A DNA stretch of 64,000 nucleotides from Burkholderiaceae bacterium (lineage in GTDB: Bacteria > Pseudomonadota > Gammaproteobacteria > Burkholderiales > Burkholderiaceae_E), in the NCBI GenBank assembly GCA_016710525.1, contig JADJVQ010000008.1:62001-126000 (forward strand), given 5' to 3'. The notes under the pieces were generated by a model. It did not search any database. It saw only the letters and a program-made list of their open reading frames with translations, and was not told the origin of the DNA. Positions 57,066 to 64,000 of this stretch are shown piece after piece; within the stretch, counting starts at the first letter, position 1, and every line of letters begins with the position of its first letter. A program made the translations under genes and the position numbers.

Positions 57066-58159
57066 AACTCGGCACCTTCATGATGCCCCTGCATCCGCCC
57101 ACCCGCCATGCCTGGGAGACCCTGCGCGAGGACCGCGAGGCGATCATCCTGGCCGATCGCCTGGGCTATGCCGAGGCCTTCGTCGGCGAACACAGCACCG
57201 ACCTGGCCGAAAACGTCACCTCCTGCCTGATGTTCCTGTGCAGTCTCGCGTTCGAGACCCGGCAGATCAAGCTGGGCTCGGGGACGCTGAACATGCCCAA
57301 CACCCATCCGGCGGCGGTCGCGGCCAACGTGGCGATGATCGATCATCTGCTGCAGGGCCGCTTCATCATGGGCATCAGCCCCGGCGGCCTGATGTCCGAC
57401 GCCGAGGTCTTCGGCAGCTTCGGCAAGGACCGGCTCGAAATGTTCGTCGAGGCGATCGACATGGTGCTGGCGATCTGGGCGGGCGATGCGCCCTACGATC
57501 TGCGCGGCAAGCACTTCGAAGTGAGCACGGCGCGCACGATGATCCGCGAGATCGGCCAGGGCATCATCCTGAAGCCGTTCCAGGCGCCGCATCCGCCGAT
57601 TGTGGTCACGGCGGTGGCGCCGTTCTCCAAGGGGGTGGCCGCGGCGGCCGCGCGGGGCTGGGAGCCGATCTCGGGCAACTTCCTGCTGCCCGAGTGGGTC
57701 CGCACACACTGGCCCAGTTACGTCGAGGGCTGCGCCCAGGCGGGACGGCCCGCCGATCCGGCCAACTGGCGCGTGGCCAAGAGCATCTTCGTGACGGAAA
57801 CCGACGACGCGCTGGCCCGGCGCTACGCGCACACGGCCGAGGGGCCCTACCACTTCTATTTCAAGCAGCTGATCCGAAAACTGGTGGGCGGGGGCCGCTC
57901 GAACCTGTTCAAGCTCGATCAGTCCGAGCCCGACGAATCGATCACCGCCGACACCATCGCGCCGCGCCTGGTGCTCGCGGGCTGCGTGGACAGCGTCGTC
58001 GACCAGATCCTGGCCTTTCGCGAGACCACCGGCGACTTCGGCACGCTGCTCTATGCCTGCCACGACTGGGTCGACCCGGCGCTGGCGCGGCGCTCGATGG
58101 AACTGATGGCCGAGCGGGTGATGCCGCGCGTCAACGCGGCGATCGCGGCCGGGCGCTGA
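57062..58159 (+). CDS. LLM-class flavin-dependent oxidoreductase (LimB-like)
   Basis: 365 residues of a TIM-barrel bacterial-luciferase-like enzyme. The sequence around FVGEHSTDLAENVTSC (about 41-56), GSGTLNMPNTHPAAVAANVAMIDHLLQGRF and ISPGGLMSDAEVFG resembles limonene monooxygenase-type proteins. It needs FMNH2 from a separate reductase, which is only a fragment in this cluster. Co-translation with the lactonase suggests consecutive steps (oxygen insertion, then hydrolysis). Confidence 0.88.
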   Translation: MKLGTFMMPLHPPTRHAWETLREDREAIILADRLGYAEAFVGEHSTDLAENVTSCLMFLCSLAFETRQIKLGSGTLNMPNTHPAAVAANVAMIDHLLQGRFIMGISPGGLMSDAEVFGSFGKDRLEMFVEAIDMVLAIWAGDAPYDLRGKHFEVSTARTMIREIGQGIILKPFQAPHPPIVVTAVAPFSKGVAAAAARGWEPISGNFLLPEWVRTHWPSYVEGCAQAGRPADPANWRVAKSIFVTETDDALARRYAHTAEGPYHFYFKQLIRKLVGGGRSNLFKLDQSEPDESITADTIAPRLVLAGCVDSVVDQILAFRETTGDFGTLLYACHDWVDPALARRSMELMAERVMPRVNAAIAAGR

Positions 58160-58180
58160 CGCGCGACCGGAGGCCCGGGC

Positions 58181-59104
58181 TCAGCGCGGCAATGGCGACG
58201 CGCGGGCCGGCACCTGCGCGGTGAACCAGTCGGCGATCTGGCCGCCCGTCATGACCGTGACCTCGGGTTTGGCCAGCACCGCATCGAGCAGCTGCTCGAA
58301 GGCGGCGATCCGGTGCGGCACGCCGGTGATGTACGGATGCACGCTGATCGCCATCACGCGGGCGCTGCGCGCGCTGTCGTGCCAGAGGCGATCCAGTTGC
58401 AGCAGGCCACGATGCAGCAGTTCGTCGCTGCGATGGTGCTGCACCGCCATCAGCGGGATGTCGTTGATCTCGACGCTGTAGGGCACCGAGACCAGCGGGC
58501 GCGGCGCGGCCTGGATCCAGGTGGGCTGGTCGTCGGCCACCCAGTCGGCCACGTACTCGATGCCTGCCGCCGACAGGTGATCGATCGTGGTGTCGGTTTC
58601 GGTGAGTCCCGGGCTTTCCCAGCCGCGCGGAGCCTTGCCGGTGAAGGCGCGGATCGATTCGACGCATTGCCGGATCGCCTGCACCTGGTCGTCGACCTTG
58701 TGCATCGGCGCCTGCACGTAACTGTGGCCCATGAACTCCCAGCCCGCCGCCAGCGCGGCGCCCGCCACCCGCGGGTAGCTGTCGCAGACGATGCCGTTGA
58801 TCGCCAGCGTGGGCACGATGCCGCGCGATTGCAGCGCATCGTACAGCCGCCAGAACCCGACCCGCATGCCGTACTCGTGCCAGGCCCAGTTGGGCAGGTC
58901 GGGCAGCAGCGGCTGCCCCATCGGGGGCGGCAGCACGGTGCGCGGCATGGCCCGTTCGATCGACCAGTGCTCGACGTTGACGATGATCCACACCAGCAGG
59001 CGGCTGCCTTCGGGGGCGATCAGCGCCGGGCGGTCCGGCAGGGCGCTGTAGGGCAGGCGGTCGCTCAGCAGCATCGGTCGCGGCGCATCGGCGGGAGCGG
59101 TCAT
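58181..59104 (-). CDS. Polysaccharide deacetylase-fold amidohydrolase (PuuE-like)
   Basis: 307 residues from the ATG at 59104, which overlaps the dioxygenase stop. It has the NodB-type barrel: VWIIVNVEHWSIE at the first strand, MGHSYVQAPMH with the His of the metal site, and GWESPGLTETDTTIDHL. It belongs to the amide-hydrolysing branch that also contains PuuE allantoinase rather than to sugar deacetylases. Coupled to a ring-cleavage-like enzyme, it may hydrolyse a C-N bond of the cleavage product. Confidence 0.82.
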   Translation of the reverse strand: MTAPADAPRPMLLSDRLPYSALPDRPALIAPEGSRLLVWIIVNVEHWSIERAMPRTVLPPPMGQPLLPDLPNWAWHEYGMRVGFWRLYDALQSRGIVPTLAINGIVCDSYPRVAGAALAAGWEFMGHSYVQAPMHKVDDQVQAIRQCVESIRAFTGKAPRGWESPGLTETDTTIDHLSAAGIEYVADWVADDQPTWIQAAPRPLVSVPYSVEINDIPLMAVQHHRSDELLHRGLLQLDRLWHDSARSARVMAISVHPYITGVPHRIAAFEQLLDAVLAKPEVTVMTGGQIADWFTAQVPARASPLPR

Positions 59105-60066
59105 GGTCGGGTCTCGTGGTTGATCGTGAAGTACTCGGGCACCGGCGGACCCCACAGGTAGAACGAATCCTCGGGCGGGTAATCGCCGGCAGGCCATTCG
59201 GTGGCCGCGTCGATGTAGTCGATGCCGCAGGAGAACTCGGCGAAGCTGCCCCAGGGGTCGCGGGCGTAATAGAAATAATTGGAGCCGATCACATGGCGCC
59301 CCACGCCCCAGCCCTCGCGAAAGCCCGCGGCGTGCATCTGTTCCATGCCGGCGCCGATCTCGTCGACGTTGTTCACGATCCAGCTGCTGTGGTGCAGGCC
59401 CGGCGCCTCGGACTTCACCCAGGCCAGCAGGTGATGGTCGCTGGAGTGCGCGCCGTGGCTGAATGCGATCAGGTCCTGCGAACGGTCCGACAGGCGCAGC
59501 CCCAGCACCTGCGTGTAGAACGCCAGCGCGCGCGGCACGTCGGTGCAGAACAGCAGCAGGTGCGACAGCCGTTGCGGACGTGCCGCGGCGGCCTGGCTGC
59601 GGGCCGGCGCGATCGGCACGCCCAGCGCGTTCGGACGGGTGGCGGGTGGCGTCATCAGCGGGGCCGATGAAGGGGTGACCTTGGGCGAGGCGAGCAGCTG
59701 GACCGCGATGCCGTCGGGGTCGCGCAGCCAGGCGCCCTGGCCGTCGGACAGCGGATGCGCCGCCGTGGTCTCGACGCCCTGCCGGCGCGCCCGCTCGAGC
59801 AGCGGCTCGAGGTCTTCCGGATAGACGCCGAAGCTGATGAACTCGAGCCGTTTGGCGCGACCGCTGGCATGCACCGTCGCCCAGCAGTGCGCATCGCCAT
59901 GCGCATGCAAGGCGAGGCCGCCGGCGATCTCGCGCACCTGGAGCCCGAACGCGGTGAAGAAGCGCCGAGCGTCCTCGAGATCCGGCACGCTCAACGCGAA
60001 CCGGTTGATCGAGTGAATCGCCGTCACCGCCGCGCGCCGGGGCGCGTGATGCTCGTCCTGGGCCAT
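59101..60066 (-). CDS. Two-domain VOC protein, type I extradiol dioxygenase-like
   Basis: 321 residues; the start at 60066 has GGAGA five bases ahead. The N-terminal VOC domain is at about 17-130 and the C-terminal at about 165-320. Candidate iron ligands are His in RLSHLLLF, His in GLHHSSWIV (strand 5) and Glu in SFAEFSCGIDY, matching the 2-His-1-Glu layout of catechol 2,3-dioxygenases. It is first in a leftward two-gene unit with the deacetylase-fold gene and divergent from mauB. The substrate is unknown. Confidence 0.85.
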   Translation of the reverse strand: MAQDEHHAPRRAAVTAIHSINRFALSVPDLEDARRFFTAFGLQVREIAGGLALHAHGDAHCWATVHASGRAKRLEFISFGVYPEDLEPLLERARRQGVETTAAHPLSDGQGAWLRDPDGIAVQLLASPKVTPSSAPLMTPPATRPNALGVPIAPARSQAAAARPQRLSHLLLFCTDVPRALAFYTQVLGLRLSDRSQDLIAFSHGAHSSDHHLLAWVKSEAPGLHHSSWIVNNVDEIGAGMEQMHAAGFREGWGVGRHVIGSNYFYYARDPWGSFAEFSCGIDYIDAATEWPAGDYPPEDSFYLWGPPVPEYFTINHETRP

Positions 60067-60114
60067 CTCGTCTCCTGCCAACGAGGCATCCCGATTCGGA
60101 TCTGCGCCGGGATT

Positions 60115-60132
60115 GCTGATCGTGCGATCAGC
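60115..60132. promoter_or_regulatory. 18-bp palindrome in the dioxygenase/mauB divergent region
   Basis: GCTGATCG-TG-CGATCAGC, perfect over 8-bp arms. Its TGATCG-N2-CGATCA core equals that at 42780-42793. It is 49 bp before the dioxygenase start and 118 bp before the mauB start, so it could control either or both. Confidence 0.55.
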
Positions 60133-60249
60133 GATGCTGCACCAATCCGCGTCCTCAGGCAATGCGGCAGCCAACGGACCCCGAACACTGGCCCCGGCCC
60201 CCCGATCCCCGGTACATTGGCGGATGTTCGCTTCTTCCAGGGTCCGGTC

Positions 60250-61449
60250 ATGCGTCACGCCGTTCAGCGCTGTCACCCGCTTGCCATGCTCGCCGCACTG
60301 GCCCTGTGCGTGTCGGCGAATGTCGCCCTGGCCGCCAAGCCGCGCGGCGAGCCGATCCCCGACCCCCAATCCCTGCCCGAGACCCTGACCACCGCCACGG
60401 TGTCGCCGGATGCCGGCGCCCGCGTGTATGTGTCGGACATCGCGATCGGCCACCTGCCCGACGGACGGGTCCGGGTGTTCGATGCCCGATCGGGCCGGCT
60501 GCTGGGCATGGTCTCGACCGCGTACGCCGGGCAGTTCACGCTCGCACCGCGCCGCGACGAGCTCTATGTCGCGACCACCCATCTGTCGCGCACCACGCGC
60601 GGCGAACGCACCGACGTGCTCGAGGTCTGGGACACCACCACGCTGGCGCTGAAGTACGAGGTGGTCGTGCCGCCCCGCCATGCGCAGGCGCTGAACTTCA
60701 GGGCCTACCTGCGCACCAGCGCCGACGGTCAGCTGGTGTATTCGCAGAACGCCACGCCGGCGGTCAGCGTCACCGTGGTCGAGCTGACGGGACGGCGTGT
60801 GCTGGGCGAGGTCGCGCTGCCCGGCTGCTTCGGAATCTATCCGGCCACCGGCCATGCGCGGCGCTTTTCGGCGCTGTGCGGCGATGGCACCGTGCAGACG
60901 GTCACGCTTGCCGACAACGGCGAAATCGCCACGCGCCTGGCGTCGGCCAAACTGTTCGACGGCGACACCGACCCCTGGTTCCAGCATGCCGAGCAGGCCG
61001 GCGACCGCTACTGGTTCCTGTCGTTCCGGGGGGAACTGGTCGAAATGGATCTCGGCGGCGAGGCGCCCCGCCTGGTGTCGCGGCGCAGCCTGGTGGCGCC
61101 GGCCGAACGGCGCCAGGGCTGGCGCCCGGGCGGCTATCAGCTGTTCGCGGTCGATGCGTCGCGCAACACCGTGCTGGTGGGCATGCATCCGAAGGGCGGC
61201 GAAGGGTCGCACAAATTTGCGGCGCGCCAGATCTGGCGCTTCGATCTGGACTCGGGCAAGCGGGTGGCCCGCCTGCCGGGGCACGGGGCCACGTCGATGA
61301 CCCTGGCGCGCGGCGAGCCGCGGCTGCACACGCTGGATGCCGAGAAGAGCCGGCTCGACGTCTGGCGCCTCGAGCGCGGCGCGCTGAAGAAGGTGGTCAG
61401 CGTCGCGGGGGCCGGGGAGGCCTCGTTCCATCTCGAATCCCACGACTGA
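60250..61449 (+). CDS. mauB: Amine dehydrogenase large (heavy) subunit
   Basis: Periplasmic beta-propeller subunit of the tryptophan tryptophylquinone (TTQ) amine dehydrogenase (methylamine or aralkylamine type), 399 residues. The signal is LAMLAALALCVSANVALAA. Family sequences are VYVSDIAIGHLPDGRVRVFD, PRRDELYVATTHLSRTTRGERTDVLEVWD and GCFGIYPATGHARRFSALCGDGT. It leads the rightward mau operon, and mauE follows 12 bp later. The length and propeller repeats fit AauB/MauB equally. Confidence 0.93.
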   Translation: MRHAVQRCHPLAMLAALALCVSANVALAAKPRGEPIPDPQSLPETLTTATVSPDAGARVYVSDIAIGHLPDGRVRVFDARSGRLLGMVSTAYAGQFTLAPRRDELYVATTHLSRTTRGERTDVLEVWDTTTLALKYEVVVPPRHAQALNFRAYLRTSADGQLVYSQNATPAVSVTVVELTGRRVLGEVALPGCFGIYPATGHARRFSALCGDGTVQTVTLADNGEIATRLASAKLFDGDTDPWFQHAEQAGDRYWFLSFRGELVEMDLGGEAPRLVSRRSLVAPAERRQGWRPGGYQLFAVDASRNTVLVGMHPKGGEGSHKFAARQIWRFDLDSGKRVARLPGHGATSMTLARGEPRLHTLDAEKSRLDVWRLERGALKKVVSVAGAGEASFHLESHD

Positions 61450-61461
61450 CCGCAGCCAGCC

Positions 61462-62010
61462 GTGATCGCGATCGACCCGCTGCTCTCGATGATCCTGGCG
61501 ACCTGCCTGGCGCTGGTGTTCGCGCCGGCAGCCTGGCACAAGCTGCGCGAGCGCGACCTGTTCGCGGCGCAGGTGCAGGCCTACGCCATCCTGCCGCGGC
61601 GCCTGCGGGTGCTTGCACACGCACTGGGACCTCTGGAGGCGGCCGCGGCGATTGCGCTGCTGGGCGGCGCGCCGGGGGCGGGCGCAGGGCTGGCCGCCGG
61701 CCTGCTGCTGATGTACGCGCTGGCCATGGCGCTGAACCTGCTGCGCGGGCGGGTGCTGGATTGCGGCTGTGGCGGCGCGCCTCAGCCGCTGTCCTGGGGG
61801 CTGGTGGTGCGCAATCTGGCCATGGTGCTGATGGCCCTGGCGGCCGCGCTGCCCCGCGATGCGCGCGAACTGACACTGGATGACGCCTGGCTGTTCGGCC
61901 TGGCCGTGACGGCCTGGCTGGTGCTGCTGGCCGCGCTCAACCAGATGCTGCGCCAGGGCAGTTCGCTGCGCGGCGCGGTGCACGGATCGCCGGGCCGCGC
62001 CCGGCTGTGA
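61462..62010 (+). CDS. mauE: Amine dehydrogenase accessory membrane protein
   Basis: DoxX-like four-to-five-helix inner membrane protein, 182 residues, GTG start. The VFAPAAWHKLRERDLFAAQV start and the DCGCGG motif at about 98-103 are family features; the two cysteines may take part in disulphide handling. MauE and MauD are needed for correct disulphides of the small subunit in other species. It sits 19 bp before mauD. Confidence 0.92.
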   Translation: MIAIDPLLSMILATCLALVFAPAAWHKLRERDLFAAQVQAYAILPRRLRVLAHALGPLEAAAAIALLGGAPGAGAGLAAGLLLMYALAMALNLLRGRVLDCGCGGAPQPLSWGLVVRNLAMVLMALAAALPRDARELTLDDAWLFGLAVTAWLVLLAALNQMLRQGSSLRGAVHGSPGRARL

Positions 62011-62029
62011 TGCTGACGAAAGCTTGTCC

Positions 62030-62623
62030 ATGAATGCGCTCAACCTGTCCGTGATCCTGCTGTGGGTCGCGGTGATCGTCCTGGGCCTGCTGGTCTGGGC
62101 GCTTGCCCGCCAGGTCGGGGTGCTCTACGAGCGGGTCGCGCCGATGGGCGCGCTGATCACCGATGCCGGGCCGGCGGTGGGCGAAGCGGCTCCGCCGATG
62201 AGCCTCACCGGGATCCAGTCCGAGACCGTGCGTGTCGGCGGCCCGCAGGCGCAGGCGATGCTGCTGTTCTTCCTGTCGCCGACATGCCCGGTGTGCAAGA
62301 AGCTGCTGCCGGTGCTCAAGGCGGCGGCGCGCGACGAGTCCAGCCGTGTGCGCATCGTGCTCGCCAGCGACGGCGATTCGGCCGAACACCTGGCCTTCGT
62401 GCGCGAACAGGGCCTGGCGCAGATGCCCTACCTGCTGTCGACCGAACTGGGCATGACCTATCGGGTATCGCGCCTGCCCTATGGCATCCTCATCGATGCG
62501 CTGGGCATCGTGCGCGCCAAGGGGCTGGTCAACAGCCGCGAGCACCTCGACAGCCTGCTCAATGCGCACGACATGGGTGCTGCGTCGATCCAGCAATACC
62601 TTGGCGCCACCGACGCCGCCTGA
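62030..62623 (+). CDS. mauD: Thioredoxin-like amine dehydrogenase maturation protein
   Basis: 197 residues with one N-terminal membrane anchor (ILLWVAVIVLGLLVWALA) and a periplasmic thioredoxin fold. The redox site is SPTCPVCKKLL (CPVC, about 84-87). It catalyses or isomerises disulphides in the cysteine-rich small subunit. The ATG at 62030 is chosen; mauA begins 16 bp after its stop. Confidence 0.93.
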   Translation: MNALNLSVILLWVAVIVLGLLVWALARQVGVLYERVAPMGALITDAGPAVGEAAPPMSLTGIQSETVRVGGPQAQAMLLFFLSPTCPVCKKLLPVLKAAARDESSRVRIVLASDGDSAEHLAFVREQGLAQMPYLLSTELGMTYRVSRLPYGILIDALGIVRAKGLVNSREHLDSLLNAHDMGAASIQQYLGATDAA

Positions 62624-62639
62624 ATCCCTGGAGTCCAAG

Positions 62640-63161
62640 ATGTCCTCGCTGCTGCGTTTCATCGATCGTCTGACCGAACGGGGTGTTCGCCAGGTGGCCC
62701 ATCGGCATGGCCGGCGCAGCCTGCTCACCCGGCTGGGGGTGCTGATCGCCGGCGGGCCGCTGCTGCCGATGCTGCCGTTCGACCGCAGCCGGCAGGCCGG
62801 CGCCGCATTCGCGGCTGGCCGACACAGCGACCCCAGCCAGTGCGACTACTGGCGCTACTGCGCGGTCGACGGATTTCTGTGCAGCTGCTGCGGCGGTTCG
62901 CTCACGCAATGCCCGCCGGGTACCGAGGCGTCCAAGGCGAGCTGGGTGGGCACCTGCCTGAACCCCAACGACGGCAAGCAGTACCTGGTGTCGTACAACG
63001 ACTGCTGCGGCAAGACAGCCTGCGGCCAGTGCCTGTGCAACAACAACGAGCGCGAACGCCCCGGGTATCGGCTGGGCGTGCACAACGACATCAACTGGTG
63101 CATGGCCAATACCAGCACCATGTTCCATTGCACGACCTCGATCCTGGTCGGCGTGGCCTGA
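62640..63161 (+). CDS. mauA: Amine dehydrogenase small (light) subunit, TTQ-bearing
   Basis: 173 residues: an export leader (about 1-60, with the GRRSLLTRLG twin-arginine-like start) followed by a cysteine-rich mature domain with about 14 cysteines. The TTQ-forming tryptophans are Trp102 in SWVGTC and Trp153 in NWCMAN, 51 residues apart, exactly the spacing (57 and 108) in Paracoccus methylamine dehydrogenase. CDYWRYCAVDGFLC and YNDCCGKTACG are conserved. It oxidises primary amines in the periplasm and passes electrons to a cytochrome or cupredoxin. Confidence 0.95.
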   Translation: MSSLLRFIDRLTERGVRQVAHRHGRRSLLTRLGVLIAGGPLLPMLPFDRSRQAGAAFAAGRHSDPSQCDYWRYCAVDGFLCSCCGGSLTQCPPGTEASKASWVGTCLNPNDGKQYLVSYNDCCGKTACGQCLCNNNERERPGYRLGVHNDINWCMANTSTMFHCTTSILVGVA

Positions 63162-63670
63162 GCCCGGCGGTCCGCCGCCTGCGCGTCGCGGCGCTGCTGC
63201 TCGCGGCAGCACTGGCCATGCCGGCATCGGCCGCTCCGCCTGGCATGCCCCAGGGCACTTTCGTTCGGCACGATCCGCGGGCTTCGCTGCCCGCGCCGGT
63301 ATCGTCGGTCGCGCACCTGTACGTCCAGCATTGCGCCGGCTGCCATGGATTCGAGGGGGCCGGACAGCCGGCGTTCGGTGTGCCGGCGATGCGCGGTGTG
63401 CTCGGGCACTTCGTGCGGTCCGAGGAAGGGCGGGCTTTCCTGGTCCAGGTGCCGGGCGTCAACAACGCGGGCCTGAGCGATACGCAGATTGCCGAACTCA
63501 CCAACTGGCTGGTCAGAACCCTGGGGGGAGCTTCGCTGCCAGCCCAGTGGCGGGCTTTCGATCCGGCCGAACTGCCGGCGCTGCGGGCGGCGCGACCGGC
63601 TGATCTGGCCGCGGCGCGCCGGCGGATCCTGGCGGATCTGCGCGCGGCGGGCGTCGCGGTGCCTGACTGA
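63158..63670 (+). CDS. Monohaem c-type cytochrome of the amine dehydrogenase operon
   Basis: About 170 residues. A signal segment (LRVAALLLAAALAMPASA) precedes CAGCH, the only haem motif. No ATG, GTG or TTG gives a full signal peptide in frame; a CTG at 63158, overlapping the mauA stop, is the likely start and implies translational coupling. The sixth haem ligand is not obvious, since the usual MPxxM-type loop reads VPGVNNAGLSD. It could be the electron acceptor of the dehydrogenase or a paralogue of the cytochrome found after aauA in other species. Downstream mauG is not seen. Confidence 0.78.
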   Translation: MSPAVRRLRVAALLLAAALAMPASAAPPGMPQGTFVRHDPRASLPAPVSSVAHLYVQHCAGCHGFEGAGQPAFGVPAMRGVLGHFVRSEEGRAFLVQVPGVNNAGLSDTQIAELTNWLVRTLGGASLPAQWRAFDPAELPALRAARPADLAAARRRILADLRAAGVAVPD

Positions 63671-63673
63671 CTC

Positions 63674-63700
63674 GGCACCGGGCGCGGCAGGCCCGGCGCC
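63674..63700. terminator. Hairpin between convergent genes
   Basis: GGCACCGGGC (63674-63683) and GCCCGGCGCC (63691-63700) pair with one mismatch around a 7-nt loop, directly after the cytochrome stop and before the stop of the leftward gene. It may be a bidirectional terminator. Confidence 0.4.
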
Positions 63701-63713
63701 GTCTCGGGCTCAT

Positions 63714-64000
63714 TCAACGGGCCACCAGAACCGGATCGGCGAACAGCTCGAGCACGCGGCGATACCGGTCGGCCACGCCGCTGGAGTTCAGGTTCAGGCG
63801 CCATCCGTCGGCGGGCGTCGCGTTGGACTGTACCGAAACGAACGAGACGCCGTTGCGCACGCCGTTCAGGGGCACCTTCACGAAGTCCACGCCGTCGCGC
63901 AAGCCGGCCAGGCTGCCCTGCGTGGGCAGGTTGCGCCCGGGCGCGGCGCACACGTCGCGGTCGCCCAGCCCGCTGCTGGCCGAGTTGCGTGCCACGTAGT
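63714..64000 (-). CDS. Unknown protein, C-terminal part (cut by window end)
   Basis: Open leftward frame running off the window; about 95 codons are visible. I do not recognise it. It contains two VSFV- and VDFVKV-like strands and several Arg/Asn turns, and ends LELFADPVLVAR. One cysteine in DVCAAPG. It is convergent with the amine dehydrogenase operon and no link between them is apparent. Confidence 0.5.
   Translation of the reverse strand, partial: YVARNSASSGLGDRDVCAAPGRNLPTQGSLAGLRDGVDFVKVPLNGVRNGVSFVSVQSNATPADGWRLNLNSSGVADRYRRVLELFADPVLVAR

Noticed and set aside
58181..59104. Sugar or chitin deacetylase
   Set aside because: No signal peptide, a PuuE-like N-terminus and strict coupling to a dioxygenase-like gene argue for a cytoplasmic amidohydrolase in catabolism.
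59101..62043. A 980-codon leftward frame including the dioxygenase
   Set aside because: Only the last 322 codons code for the VOC protein; the rest is the reverse of the mau genes.

Overview
The window is about 64 kb of high-GC DNA, almost certainly from a betaproteobacterium of the order Burkholderiales. The left end carries purA, a phosphoribosyltransferase, tRNA-Leu(CAG), rnr and rlmB, a housekeeping order typical of that group. Bug/TctC-type binding proteins, CaiB-type CoA transferases and branched-chain-type ABC transporters on the right fit the same assignment.

Layout. (1) 1-5.2 kb: the housekeeping block, with an odd array of tRNA-Leu 3'-end copies and terminator hairpins behind the tRNA. 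(2) 5.2-12.3 kb: a thermonuclease lipoprotein and a leftward czcI-like/czcBAC metal efflux operon. (3) 12.5-20.6 kb: a Bug binding protein, NIPSNAP, acyl-CoA dehydrogenase, CoA transferase, class II aldolase, SDR, alpha/beta hydrolase and a LysR regulator; probably an acyl-CoA catabolic region. (4) 20.6-21.2 kb: a 42-nt G run and G/C low-complexity sequence that is probably unreliable assembly. (5) 21.4-25.8 kb: a two-component system followed by a DegP/HtrA protease and a small membrane protein.

(6) 25.9-42.6 kb: purine salvage and catabolism. It holds an MFS transporter, PuuD urate hydroxylase, xanthine dehydrogenase xdhAB, a LysR regulator, a nucleoside/purine ABC transporter with two BMP-type binding proteins, a Rieske oxygenase, a DMT exporter and guanine deaminase. 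The transporter would import purines, GuaD would turn guanine into xanthine, XdhAB would make urate and PuuD would oxidise it.

(7) 42.9-60.1 kb: a catabolic island that I cannot match to a described pathway. It contains SMP-30, a group D flavin monooxygenase, a glyoxalase-fold protein, a complete LivKHMGF importer, a three-subunit molybdenum hydroxylase, a TetR regulator, a flavin reductase remnant, a 3-hydroxyisobutyrate dehydrogenase-like enzyme, an enol-lactonase-like hydrolase, a LimB-like flavin oxygenase, a deacetylase-fold amidohydrolase and a two-domain extradiol dioxygenase-like protein. This set suggests hydroxylation, ring cleavage and hydrolysis of an N-heteroaromatic or related ring. 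(8) 60.2-63.7 kb: a mauBEDA-type amine dehydrogenase operon with a monohaem cytochrome. The same palindrome, TGATCG-N2-CGATCA, stands upstream of the first gene of region 7 and the first gene of region 8.

Six genes (the phosphoribosyltransferase, czcB, the response regulator, the Rieske oxygenase, livH and the 3-hydroxyisobutyrate dehydrogenase homologue) are each broken by one apparent 1-bp indel, usually in a short G or C run. This points to residual sequencing error rather than gene decay, and those genes are probably intact in the organism.
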